NCBI GenBank assembly: GCA_019309485.1
Contig: JAFDGC010000018.1
Span: forward strand, 1 to 53,078
DNA from: Deltaproteobacteria bacterium
GTDB taxonomy: Bacteria; Desulfobacterota; Desulfobacteria; Desulfobacterales; UBA2156
DNA: 53,078 nt
Direction of reading: 5' to 3'
In this document: positions 16,208-23,708 of the stretch, in pieces
Layout of the letters: every line of letters begins with the position of its first letter
How positions within the stretch are numbered: position 1 is the first letter of the stretch
Position numbers and translations under genes: made by a program
Notes under the pieces: generated by a model
The model's database searches: none
Told to the model about the DNA's origin: nothing
Seen by the model: only the letters and a program-made list of their open reading frames with translations

Positions 16208-16863
16208 TGTCGGAAAACAAGTTGATCCTCATCTACCTCTATTCTCGCTATGAACGGTTCTGGCACTGGCTTCAAGCCTTGCTGATCCTCGTTCTTTTGG
16301 CCACCGGGTTCGAAGTGAACGGTGCGTGGACCCTCTTGGGATTTGAAACCGCGGTGACGGTGCATAATTACACCGGACTGACGTGGCTGATCACCTTCGC
16401 CTTCTTCGTCTTCTGGGTCTTCACCACGGGGGAATGGCGCCAGTACATCCCCACCACCAAAAAGATGCTCGCCGTGATCCGATATTACGGTTACGGGATC
16501 TTCCGCGGGGAAGCCCACCCCTTTCCCAAGCGAAAGGATGCCAAGCACAATCCGCTGCAGCGATTGACCTATTTAAGCCTCGCCGCCTTGCTGCTCCCCG
16601 TGCAGATGACCACCGGTTTTCTCTATTGGGGGTATAACTCCTGGGCGCAATGGGGCTTTTCCTGGCTCTCCCTGGAGATTGTCGCCTTGGTTCACCTGGC
16701 CGGCGCCTTTGCCATCCTGCAGTTCCTCGTGATCCATATCTATATGACGACAACCGGCCATTCCCTCTTAGCACACATCCGCGCCATGATCACCGGATGG
16801 GAAGAAGTTCAGCCCGACGCCAAGATCGAGGATTGGGAAAAAGCGCCCGTGAAAACCGGTTGA
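16207..16863 (+). CDS. Membrane cytochrome b (cytochrome b561 / thiosulfate reductase type)
   Basis: About 218 residues with four main transmembrane helices and histidines suited to two b hemes (ERFWHWLQALLIL at the first helix, VTVHNYTGL, VHLAGAFAILQFLVIHIY at the last). This is the prokaryotic cytochrome b561 / Ni-Fe hydrogenase b / thiosulfate reductase b fold that links quinones to periplasmic redox partners. The ATG at 16207 overlaps the stop of the octaheme cytochrome gene (TGATG). A strong terminator follows, so this is the last gene of the operon. Confidence 0.88.
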   Translation: MSENKLILIYLYSRYERFWHWLQALLILVLLATGFEVNGAWTLLGFETAVTVHNYTGLTWLITFAFFVFWVFTTGEWRQYIPTTKKMLAVIRYYGYGIFRGEAHPFPKRKDAKHNPLQRLTYLSLAALLLPVQMTTGFLYWGYNSWAQWGFSWLSLEIVALVHLAGAFAILQFLVIHIYMTTTGHSLLAHIRAMITGWEEVQPDAKIEDWEKAPVKTG

Positions 16864-16886
16864 TCCCCGGTGGAATGTGCATCCGA

Positions 16887-16922
16887 AACGGCCGTCTCCG
16901 AAAAAGAACGGCCGTTTTTATT
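16887..16922 (+). terminator. Intrinsic terminator of the octaheme cytochrome operon
   Basis: AACGGCCGT at 16887-16895 pairs with ACGGCCGTT at 16908-16916, followed by a T-rich run. It lies 24 bases after the stop of the cytochrome b gene. Confidence 0.85.
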
Positions 16923-17034
16923 TTTACGGCCCCGGCTGCGGGGCGTCACCCTTGATGAAATCGTAAAAGGCCGATTTTTCTTGCAGGGACTTGCCGTCCG
17001 TCCTGGCAGGCTGTTTTTCAAACGCATAATTTTA

Positions 17035-17065
17035 TTGACACCTGGGGGGGTGATGACGGTAAAAT
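17035..17065 (+). promoter_or_regulatory. Possible sigma-70 promoter for the first USP-GAF pair
   Basis: TTGACA at 17035-17040 and TAAAAT at 17060-17065 are separated by 19 bases, slightly long. It sits 55 bases ahead of the USP start codon at 17120. Confidence 0.4.
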
Positions 17066-17119
17066 AAAATCAGACGAAAATGATCCACATCCTCACTCTT
17101 CAGGAGAAAGGAGCGCGAA

Positions 17120-17541
17120 ATGGCATCCGAAAAGATTTTGCTCCCTTACAACTTCTCCAAGAGCGACAAAAAGGCCTTGGATTTCGTGGTTCGCACCTTT
17201 TCACCGAGCGTTAAGTCCGTCCACGTGACCCTCTTTCACGCCTATACGCCCCTTCCCAAGATCGAGACCAGCAAAAGCACGGTGATGGAGCGGCTCACCA
17301 GCGGCATGGGGTATGCCCGCCAGCGCATCAATGAACTGGAAAAAGACCTCCAGCAGATCCGCACCCTGCTCATCGAAAAGGGCTTTCCCCGGGACCACGT
17401 ATCGACTTGACCGTCAAAGACGGATATTCCATCATTGTGTTGAACCGGAAGCCTGGCCGCGTCACGCGGTTTTTCACCGGCGCCGTGTTTCAAAAGGTGA
17501 TTGCCGGACTCTCCGACAAAACCGTATGCATCGTCTCCTGA
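17120..17541 (+). pseudogene. Universal stress protein-like gene, truncated and frameshifted
   Basis: The first 96 residues (17120-17410) match the intact paralogue at 23059-23523 on the other strand: EKILLPYNFSKSDKKALDFV at the N terminus, then a coiled segment ending LLIEKGFPRDHV. The frame then stops, and the expected C-terminal part resumes in another frame at 17413: YSIIVLNRKPGRVTRFFTGA through KTVCIVS to 17541. Compared with the paralogue about 20 codons are missing at the junction in addition to the shift. So this copy is a pseudogene, although the GAF gene behind it is intact. A good ribosome site (AAAGGAG) remains. Confidence 0.8.
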
Positions 17542-17649
17542 CACAACAAAAAGCGATCTTTAACGACCCATGCCCGGGATCGGAACAAACCCCGTCACGG
17601 ACAATCGTAGGAGGAATCGTAACGTCATAATTGTTGAGGAGGTCCCATT

Positions 17650-18210
17650 ATGGCTGCAAAGGGAAAAATCACCATGGAACTTTTCAAGGCCGTGAGTCGG
17701 ATCATCGAAGGCACGGAAAGCCTCGAAACCATGGCAGGTCATGTCACCCAGCTTTTGACCGGCGCCCTTAATATCAAAGGGAGCAGTCTTTTTGTGCTCA
17801 ATCCCGAAACCCGGGAACTGGAGGTGTTGGCCAGCTTCGGATTGAGTCCGGAATACGTGAACAAAGGCCCCGTGATTTTTAAAAAAAGCATCCGGAACGC
17901 CTCCAAAGACCGGCCCGTCGTCATCAAAAACGTCCGCACCTCCGCACAACTCCAATATCCGGAGGAAGCCAAAAAGGAAGGCATCGGCGCCATCGTGCAT
18001 CTTCCCATCACCTTTTCGGAAAAGGTCATCGGTGCGTTACGCCTGTACCATTCCAAGTCCTGGTCGGTATCGGCCCAGGATCTGGATGTCCTGGAGCTGT
18101 TGGCCCGCAATCTTGCACTGGCCATGATGTATACCCGCCTCCTCAATGCACTCCTTTCCATCCGGGAAACCGTGGAAGACGTCCATACCGTTTGGATGAA
18201 AAATCCATAA
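17650..18210 (+). CDS. GAF-domain protein, first copy
   Basis: A stand-alone GAF domain of 186 residues, cytosolic. Segments LTGALNIKGSSLFVLNPETR and GIGAIVHLPITFSEKVIGAL are standard GAF strands. There is no output domain, so it probably acts by binding another protein. It is a close paralogue of the minus-strand protein at 22356-22919 (shared KxxVVIKNVxTSxxLQYxxEAxKEGIG). In both places it directly follows a USP-like gene. GGAGG precedes the ATG. The ligand is unknown; one conserved cysteine is absent here, so heme or Fe-S binding is not indicated. Confidence 0.85.
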   Translation: MAAKGKITMELFKAVSRIIEGTESLETMAGHVTQLLTGALNIKGSSLFVLNPETRELEVLASFGLSPEYVNKGPVIFKKSIRNASKDRPVVIKNVRTSAQLQYPEEAKKEGIGAIVHLPITFSEKVIGALRLYHSKSWSVSAQDLDVLELLARNLALAMMYTRLLNALLSIRETVEDVHTVWMKNP

Positions 18211-18261
18211 AGGGCGCTTTACCGATCCCACCAGGGGAAATCCGCTTTTTCTCTTTTGAAC

Positions 18262-18340
18262 CGCAACAGCGAGCGCATTTCCCGCAGCGTGTTGGAGCGA
18301 AGCGGAAATCCCGCCGTGCGGGGCAGCGGAGAGGCTTCAA
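18262..18340 (+). repeat. Dispersed repeat, copy A
   Basis: This stretch matches 33328-33433 in reverse orientation: a CGCAACA-GCGCGCATT-CCCGCAG segment, then TTGGAGCGAAGCGGAAATC and CCCGCC, then GGCAGCGG and GCTTCAA. Copy B carries about 27 extra bases in the middle. In the reverse frame it encodes a spurious peptide (RDFRFAPTR...CGKCARCC). The element lies between a gene end and its terminator. Confidence 0.65.
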
Positions 18341-18348
18341 TTGAAGGA

Positions 18349-18388
18349 CATCCCTGCCGCGTCCCTGTTGCGCGGCGGATGTTTTTTT
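18349..18388 (+). terminator. Intrinsic terminator after the first GAF gene
   Basis: CATCC and GCCGCG on the left arm (18349-18361) pair with CGCGGC and GGATG on the right arm (18371-18381), followed by seven T residues at 18382-18388. Confidence 0.85.
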
Positions 18389-18415
18389 CGGCATCCGGCG
18401 TTTGGGATTTTTTTA

Positions 18416-18446
18416 TTGACAGGGTTGTGTTACCATGTGGTAATCT
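18416..18446 (+). promoter_or_regulatory. Promoter and palindromic operator of the methionine cluster
   Basis: TTGACA at 18416-18421 is followed at 19 bases by TAATCT (18441-18446). TTACCATGTGGTAA at 18430-18443 is a perfect 14-base palindrome overlapping the spacer and -10 region, the placement of a repressor operator. The first gene downstream encodes an HTH protein, so autoregulation is likely. Two GC-rich hairpins follow in the leader (18458-18500). Confidence 0.55.
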
Positions 18447-18527
18447 ATAACATTACCGGAACCCCTTACGGGGAGTTCCGCCCTCTACCGCAGGGGGTTT
18501 CTAAACCAAAAAAGGATGGAAAAAGCG

Positions 18528-18905
18528 ATGACGCGTGCCGAATTCAGCGATTACCGGAAACGTTTGAAAAAAACCCAAAAAGAGATGGCCCAGCTACTGG
18601 GGACATCCATCAAGGCGGTCCATAGCTATGAACAGGGATGGCGGAATATCCCGCCCCATGTGGAACGCCAGATGTTTTTCTTGATTTCCAGGGCGCGGAA
18701 CCAGGGAAAAAACAAGAAGCCCTGCTGGATCGTGAAACACTGCCCGGCTTCCCGAAAGACCACATGCCCGGCATGGGAGTTCAACTCCGGGGACTTATGC
18801 TGGTTTATCAACGGTACCGTCTGCCAGGGAGAAGTCCATACCCGCTGGCAGGACAAGATTACGCTTTGCCGTTCCTGTGACGTTTTTCGCCAACTCATTG
18901 TATAG
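18528..18905 (+). CDS. XRE-type HTH regulator with a cysteine-rich (two-CW-like) C-terminal domain
   Basis: About 125 residues. The N-terminal part (EFSDYRKRLKKTQKEMAQLL, then TSIKAVHSYEQG) is an XRE-like helix-turn-helix. The C-terminal half has a repeated CW-type cysteine layout: CWIVKHCPAS, CPAWE, LCWF, VCQG, LCRSCDVF, which I recognise as the two-CW pattern of anaerobes and which probably binds metal. The same layout opens the kinase at 28697. ATG 18528 is preferred (AGGA 11 bases before); ATG 18516 in frame is possible. Its placement first in the met cluster, behind a palindrome, suggests it senses sulfur or redox state and controls metY, metX and metW. Confidence 0.75.
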   Translation: MTRAEFSDYRKRLKKTQKEMAQLLGTSIKAVHSYEQGWRNIPPHVERQMFFLISRARNQGKNKKPCWIVKHCPASRKTTCPAWEFNSGDLCWFINGTVCQGEVHTRWQDKITLCRSCDVFRQLIV

Positions 18906-18925
18906 CCCCGGAAAGGAGAGCCATT

Positions 18926-20212
18926 ATGCATTCTTCCCATCGACTGGAAACCCTGTGCCTGCATGCGGGCCAACAGCCCGATCCCGCGACCTTATCCCGG
19001 GCGGTGCCCGTTTATCGGACCTCTTCCTATGTGTTCCGGGACACCCGGCACGCCGCCGATCTCTTCGGTCTCAAGGAGCCGGGGAATATTTACACCCGGA
19101 TCATGAACCCCACCCAGGACATCCTGGAAAAGCGGGTGGCGGCCCTGGAAGGAGGCGCCGCGGCGCTGGCCCTTTCTTCGGGAACCTCCGCGGTGTATTA
19201 CAGCATCATCAATATCTGTTCTTCCGGAGACGAAATCGTTTCCGCCGCAAACCTTTACGGCGGCACCTACACCATGTTTGCTGGCATCTTCCCCCAGTTC
19301 GATATCCGCGTGAAATTCGTGGACATCCGGAATACGGCCGGCTTCGAACACGCCATAACGGAAAAGACCCGGGCCCTGTACCTGGAGACCATCGGAAACC
19401 CGGTATTGGATGTGGCGGATGTGGAAGCAGTGGCGGAAATCGCCAAACGGCACCATATCCCCCTGATCGCCGATGCCACCTTCACCACGCCCTACCTCAT
19501 GACGGCCTTGACGCACGGCGCCGACATCGTGGTGCACTCGCTTACCAAATGGATGGGGGGACACGGTACGGGCATCGGGGGTATCGTGGTGGATTCGGGA
19601 AAATTTGACTGGACCGATCCGAAGTTCCGGCTTTACAATACACCGGATGAAACCTACCACGGCGTTCGCTTTGCAACGGACCTCGGAGAGATGAATCCCC
19701 TGGCGTTCATCCTGAGGATGCGGCTGGTGCCGTTGCGCAACCTGGGGGCCTGCATCTCCCCGGACAATGCCTGGCTTTTCTTGCAAGGGCTGGAAACGCT
19801 CCCCCTGAGAATGCAGCGGCACTGTGAAAACGCCCTGGCCGTGGCCCGATACCTTTCCCGGCATCCGAAGGTCTCCTGGGTGCGTTACCCGGGACTCGAG
19901 GCGGATCCCTCCCATGAAACCGCCAAAAAATACCTGACTCGGGGGTTCGGGGGAATGGTTGTCTTCGGAATCCAGGGAGGCATTTCCGCCGGAAAGACCT
20001 TCATCGAACGCCTCACGCTTTTTTCCCATTTGGCAAACGTGGGGGACGCCAAAAGCCTTGCCCTGCACCCCTCCAGCACTTCCCATTCCCAGCTCAGTGA
20101 AGCGGAACAGCGGGCCGGGGGATTGACCCCGGATTTGGTAAGGCTTTCCATCGGCATCGAACACGTCGACGATATCCTCGAAGACTTGGACCAGGCCTTG
20201 AAAGGGGTGTGA
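18926..20212 (+). CDS. metY: O-acetylhomoserine sulfhydrylase
   Basis: PLP enzyme of the Cys/Met metabolism family, 428 residues, converting O-acetylhomoserine and sulfide into homocysteine. Features: N-terminal [20 protein letters not shown], substrate-binding [15 protein letters not shown], and the PLP lysine in [16 protein letters not shown]. The C terminus has the usual [21 protein letters not shown] precedes the ATG by 7 bases and the HTH gene ends 20 bases upstream. With metX next in line this makes direct sulfhydrylation the route to methionine here. Confidence 0.93.
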   Translation: MHSSHRLETLCLHAGQQPDPATLSRAVPVYRTSSYVFRDTRHAADLFGLKEPGNIYTRIMNPTQDILEKRVAALEGGAAALALSSGTSAVYYSIINICSSGDEIVSAANLYGGTYTMFAGIFPQFDIRVKFVDIRNTAGFEHAITEKTRALYLETIGNPVLDVADVEAVAEIAKRHHIPLIADATFTTPYLMTALTHGADIVVHSLTKWMGGHGTGIGGIVVDSGKFDWTDPKFRLYNTPDETYHGVRFATDLGEMNPLAFILRMRLVPLRNLGACISPDNAWLFLQGLETLPLRMQRHCENALAVARYLSRHPKVSWVRYPGLEADPSHETAKKYLTRGFGGMVVFGIQGGISAGKTFIERLTLFSHLANVGDAKSLALHPSSTSHSQLSEAEQRAGGLTPDLVRLSIGIEHVDDILEDLDQALKGV

Positions 20213-20246
20213 GCCTTCACGGAATCCCATCCGGTAACTATTTCTC

Positions 20247-21422
20247 ATGAGCGAATACATCGAACACGATAAAAACGGCGTTTCGGTGGGTCTGGTCGAA
20301 AAGCAGTACTTCACATTCGCCGAAGATCCCCACCACCCCCTGGTTTTGGAAAGCGGCGCATCCCTGGGGCCGGTGACGCTTGCCTACGAGATCTTCGGGA
20401 AGCTTTCCCCGGAAAAAGACAACGTGATCCTGGTTCTGCACGCCCTTTCCGGGGACTCCCATGTGGCCGGGTATTATCACGCGGACGATTCCAAACCGGG
20501 CTGGTGGGACATCATGGTGGGCCCCGGCAAAGGGATTGATACCGACACCTACTTTGTGATCTGCGCCAATATCCTGGGAAGCTGCATGGGCTCCACAGGC
20601 CCGGCTTCCGTTGATCCCAAAACCGGACGACCCTATGGTCTCTCATTCCCGCTGGTGACCATCGGGGACATGGTGGAAGCCCAAAGAATCCTTTTGGATC
20701 ATCTGGGGATCGATAAGATCCTGTGCGCCGTGGGAGGCTCCATCGGCGGCATGCAGGTCCTGGAGTGGTGCGTGCGTTACCCGGACCGGGTCGTTTCCGC
20801 CATCCCCCTGGCCACCACCACCCGGCATTCGGCGCTGGCCATCGCCTTCAACGAAGTGGCCCGGCAAGCCATCATGGCCGATCCGGACTGGAACAGCGGC
20901 GACTATTACACCGGGAAGAAACCGGTCCACGGGTTGGCGGTGGCCCGGATGGTGGGGCACATCACCTACTTATCCGACGAATCCATGCGGTTGAAGTTCG
21001 GGCGCCGGCTTCAAAACAAGGCCGACTTTTCCTTCAACTTCGACGCCGACTTCCAGGTGGAAAGCTATCTGCGATATCAGGGAAACAAATTCGTGGAACG
21101 CTTCGACGCCAACTCTTTTCTGTACATTACCAAAGCGGCGGACTACTACGATCTGGAAAAACAACACGGGGACGGATCCGCAGTGGCGGCTTTTTCCAAG
21201 ACCAGGGCCAAATTTTTAGTGGTCTCATTTACTTCCGACTGGCTTTATCCCACCTATCAATCCCGATCCGTGGTGAAAGCCATGAAAAAAACGGGCCTGG
21301 ACGTGAGTTTTTGTGAAATCGAATCCCAGTGGGGGCACGACGCATTTCTGCTCCCCAACGAGCGCCTGAGCGCCCTTGTGAAAGGATTTCTGGAACGTGT
21401 CCGGCGGGAAGCCATCCCCTAA
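20247..21422 (+). CDS. metX: Homoserine O-acetyltransferase
   Basis: Alpha/beta-hydrolase-fold acyltransferase of 391 residues that activates homoserine with acetyl-CoA. The nucleophile elbow is GGSIGGMQ, the oxyanion region is LHALSGDSHVAG, and the catalytic Asp/His pair is expected in FTSDWLYP and SQWGHDAFLL. It provides the substrate for the upstream MetY. Its 3' end overlaps the metW frame by 26 bases. MetX proteins of this type can use acetyl- or succinyl-CoA; the choice is not decided from sequence. Confidence 0.93.
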   Translation: MSEYIEHDKNGVSVGLVEKQYFTFAEDPHHPLVLESGASLGPVTLAYEIFGKLSPEKDNVILVLHALSGDSHVAGYYHADDSKPGWWDIMVGPGKGIDTDTYFVICANILGSCMGSTGPASVDPKTGRPYGLSFPLVTIGDMVEAQRILLDHLGIDKILCAVGGSIGGMQVLEWCVRYPDRVVSAIPLATTTRHSALAIAFNEVARQAIMADPDWNSGDYYTGKKPVHGLAVARMVGHITYLSDESMRLKFGRRLQNKADFSFNFDADFQVESYLRYQGNKFVERFDANSFLYITKAADYYDLEKQHGDGSAVAAFSKTRAKFLVVSFTSDWLYPTYQSRSVVKAMKKTGLDVSFCEIESQWGHDAFLLPNERLSALVKGFLERVRREAIP

Positions 21423-22032
21423 CGCGATTCGATTCGATCTCAAGATCATCGCCTCCTGGATCGAACCGGGATCCAAGGTCATCAGCCTCGGATGCGGTGA
21501 CGGAGACCTTCTGTATCACCTCAAGCGGCACAAGAAGATTATCGGCTGCGGCATCGACCATGATGAAAATAAAGTGGCCCGATGCGTGGAAAGGGGCCTT
21601 TCCGTCCTTCAGGGAGACATCAACGAAGAAGTCCGGGATTATCCCGACGACGCCTTCGACTACGTGGTATTGAGTCAGACCCTCCAGCAGATTTACGATC
21701 CGTCACCCCTCATCAAAGAGATGCTGCGCATCGGCCGGAAAGGGATCGTGAGTTTTCCCAATTTCAGCCACTGGAAGGTCCGGCTTCAACTCCTTCTCAC
21801 GGGATACGCACCTGTGACGCCCCAGCTCCCGTATGAATGGTACAATACCCCCAATATCCGCGTCATCACCCTCCAGGACTTCCGGAAATACGCCAGGGAA
21901 ACGGGGTTCCACATCCTCCAGGAAGCGGCCATCAACACCCACACCCATGACAAATACGGCCGCATCATCCGGGTATTGGCCAACCTTCGGGCCACCTACG
22001 GCATCTTTCTGATCTCCAAGCACCGGAGTTGA
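21397..22032 (+). CDS. metW: Methionine biosynthesis protein MetW
   Basis: Small SAM-methyltransferase-fold protein of 211 residues that usually accompanies metX. The nucleotide-binding motif is SLGCGDGDLLYHL near residues 31-43, with GIDHDENKVARC and LSQTLQQIYDP later. It starts with GTG at 21397 inside the end of metX; the true start may be somewhat later, since the conserved part begins at RFDLKIIASWIEPG. MetW acts together with MetX in homoserine acylation in some bacteria. The next gene starts 10 bases after the stop. Confidence 0.92.
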   Translation: MSGGKPSPNAIRFDLKIIASWIEPGSKVISLGCGDGDLLYHLKRHKKIIGCGIDHDENKVARCVERGLSVLQGDINEEVRDYPDDAFDYVVLSQTLQQIYDPSPLIKEMLRIGRKGIVSFPNFSHWKVRLQLLLTGYAPVTPQLPYEWYNTPNIRVITLQDFRKYARETGFHILQEAAINTHTHDKYGRIIRVLANLRATYGIFLISKHRS

Positions 22033-22041
22033 AAGGAAGCG

Positions 22042-22314
22042 GTGTTGACGTCTGAAATTCAAATACACCTGTTTGGATCCCTGCAACGCTCCCGCACATC
22101 TATTTCCGAAACAGTGTTTCGGATGCCCCTTGACGCCCCCACGCCCTTGCCGGAAATACTTGCCCGGGGACGCATTCCGGAAGACCGGGTGCAACTGGTC
22201 ATGGTCAACCATCGTGCGGTCCCCAGAAACACGCGGATCCGTCCCGGAGATCGGGTCGCCCTCTTCCCCCCGGAGTACGCCATCTTTGCGGATTGGAAAG
22301 ACCTCCGGGGATAA
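22042..22314 (+). CDS. MoaD/ThiS-fold (beta-grasp) protein lacking the C-terminal diglycine
   Basis: About 90 residues starting at TTG 22042 behind GAAAGGAAG. It has the ThiS/MoaD layout: VQLVMVNHRAVPRNTRIRPG then DRVALFPP. In working sulfur carriers the next residues are a short turn and a terminal GG. Here the chain continues EYAIFADWKDLRG and ends in a single glycine, so thiocarboxylation by the usual mechanism looks impossible unless it is processed. Position after metY-metX-metW recalls the HcyS sulfur carrier that serves MetY in Wolinella, but the missing GG argues against an identical role. Confidence 0.7.
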   Translation: MLTSEIQIHLFGSLQRSRTSISETVFRMPLDAPTPLPEILARGRIPEDRVQLVMVNHRAVPRNTRIRPGDRVALFPPEYAIFADWKDLRG

Positions 22315-22355
22315 CCGCAAAGCCTTCGTGTCGATGGATAAATAAGGGAAGAAAC

Positions 22356-22919
22356 TTACCCCTGTTCCTCCAGGAGCACTTTCGGCAATTCCCATATGAC
22401 CCCTTGAATCCCTTGCACCAGGTGGCGCAGGCGGGTAAACATCATGGCCATTCCGATGGTCTCGGCCAGCAGGGACAGGGAATCGAGATCCTTTTTGGAA
22501 ATGCTCCACGGTTCATGATGATACAGGCGCAGGGAACCGATCATTTCTTTGTTGAACAAGACCGGCAGCGAGATGATGGACCCGATCCCCTCTTTTTCCG
22601 CTTCCCGGGTATACTGGAGCCGCTTGGAGGTTTTGACATTTTTCACCACCACGGGTTTCCGGCTTTTGACACCGTCAATGCTCTTATCCAGGAGCACCGG
22701 TCCTTTGTTCAAATAATCCACGCTCAATCCGAAGCTGGCCATAGGCTCGAGTTCCAGGGATTCCGGATTCAGTGCGAACAGGGTGCATCCTTTGATCTCC
22801 AGGGCCGCCACCAGCAGTTGGGTCAGATGATGGGCCATGACTTCCACTTGACCGGATCCGGCGATGGCCCGGGTGACCACCTTGATGATTTCGATGTCGA
22901 TTTTCTCATCTTGTCGCAT
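22356..22919 (-). CDS. GAF-domain protein, second copy
   Basis: A 187-residue stand-alone GAF protein, paralogue of the plus-strand one at 17650-18210. Shared blocks include GLSxxYxNKGPVxxxKSI, VVxKNVxTSxxLQY and GIGxIxxLPxxFxxxxIGxLRLYH. It follows a USP-like gene, as the other copy does. ATG 22919 is chosen because AAAGGAGAA is just upstream; the frame is open to 22958. It has no output domain. The pair USP-GAF is probably a functional unit, with GAF as sensor, but the ligand cannot be named. Confidence 0.85.
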   Translation of the reverse strand: MRQDEKIDIEIIKVVTRAIAGSGQVEVMAHHLTQLLVAALEIKGCTLFALNPESLELEPMASFGLSVDYLNKGPVLLDKSIDGVKSRKPVVVKNVKTSKRLQYTREAEKEGIGSIISLPVLFNKEMIGSLRLYHHEPWSISKKDLDSLSLLAETIGMAMMFTRLRHLVQGIQGVIWELPKVLLEEQG

Positions 22920-22996
22920 GGGTTTCTCCTTTCCGATCCTTTGGGTTGACCGGAACACGTCCCCCGATATCGCCCTTTTTTTCGGGGGAAGCGATC

Positions 22997-23037
22997 AAAA
23001 AAATCCCCGCCGAATGTCCCGCTTTTCGGGGACGGCG
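22997..23037 (-). terminator. Possible terminator or attenuator between USP and GAF genes (minus strand)
   Basis: On the minus strand, CGCCG and CGGCG arms (23033-23037 and 23008-23012) enclose a second hairpin GTCCC/GGGAC, followed by GGGGA and a run of seven T residues. It would reduce read-through from the USP gene into the GAF gene. Confidence 0.5.
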
Positions 23038-23058
23038 TGTAATCCACCGGCGGCATTT

Positions 23059-23523
23059 TTATGTTACTATACAGACCGTGATATTTTTCAAGGCGTTGAC
23101 CACTTTGGAAGATGCACTCCCTGTAAAGAACCGGGTGGCTTTTTTCGGCTTGTTGTTCAAGATCACGGTGTGAAATGCATGCTGATGGACCCGATCGATG
23201 ATATCCCCCGCCGTGTCTTTCTTCTTCGGGACAAAAAGACAGCGCACCCGGTTTTCGGGGAATCCGTTCCGGACCAAATACTGCTTCGCCTCGTTTAAGG
23301 CTTCCTCCTGGCGCTGCACCCGCTGGGAAAGGTACTGGAGGTTCCCTTTCAATCGGTGCATCACCGAATTTTCGTCCGTATCCATCTTCGGCGGCGGCAC
23401 GTAAGCGTTGAAAAGGGTGATCTCCACTTCTTCGCTTTTGGAAAAGGTCCGAATGGCAAATTCCAAAGCCTTGAAGTCATACATCGTAAAATTGTAGGGA
23501 ATTAAAATCCGTTGCAACGGCAT
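23059..23523 (-). CDS. Universal stress protein-like protein, intact copy
   Basis: About 154 residues with the USP alpha/beta layout: ILIPYNFTMYDFKALEFAIR at the N terminus and KKATRFFTGSASSKVV near the C terminus, where the classical USP ATP loop GxxGxxx(9)GS would be; the loop is degenerate, so ATP binding is doubtful. A long charged helix (LSQRVQRQEEALNEAKQYL) lies in the middle. ATG 23523 follows GAGGAGG. It has its own TTGACA promoter, divergent from the Rrf2 gene, and is followed by a GAF gene. The plus-strand paralogue at 17120 is broken. Confidence 0.75.
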   Translation of the reverse strand: MPLQRILIPYNFTMYDFKALEFAIRTFSKSEEVEITLFNAYVPPPKMDTDENSVMHRLKGNLQYLSQRVQRQEEALNEAKQYLVRNGFPENRVRCLFVPKKKDTAGDIIDRVHQHAFHTVILNNKPKKATRFFTGSASSKVVNALKNITVCIVT

Positions 23524-23599
23524 GCCCTCCTCCTCTTCTCCGCCATGCGGTACGGCGGTGGAATGGGTTGTATGGCGCAAACCCCGGCGGTTCATTTGA

Positions 23600-23628
23600 A
23601 ATATCCCACTTTGTGGTATTTTTGTCAA
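23600..23628 (-). promoter_or_regulatory. Promoter and dyad operator for the USP gene
   Basis: On the minus strand TTGACA (23623-23628), 17 bases, GATATT (23600-23605). The spacer and -10 coincide with an imperfect dyad, AATATCCCAC-3-GTGGTATTTT (23600-23622, 8 of 10 positions symmetrical), a likely repressor site. A TTTGTGG half-site recurs at 23636-23642, between the two divergent promoters. Confidence 0.5.
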
Positions 23629-23657
23629 GAAATTTTTTGTGGAAATGAAAATAATAC

Positions 23658-23686
23658 TTGACAAATAGATGAAGATATCCTATTAA
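23658..23686 (+). promoter_or_regulatory. Sigma-70 promoter of the Rrf2 regulator
   Basis: TTGACA at 23658-23663 and TATTAA at 23681-23686 with a 17-base spacer, an excellent match. It lies 22 bases before the Rrf2 start codon and 30 bases from the divergent USP promoter. Confidence 0.7.
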
Positions 23687-23708
23687 GCAGAAAATAGGAG
23701 GGAAACAT

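Noticed and set aside
18450-18510. Methionine-type riboswitch in the leader of the met cluster
   Set aside because: Two hairpins are present, but I cannot find the conserved core of any SAM or SAH riboswitch class, and a protein operator explains the position.
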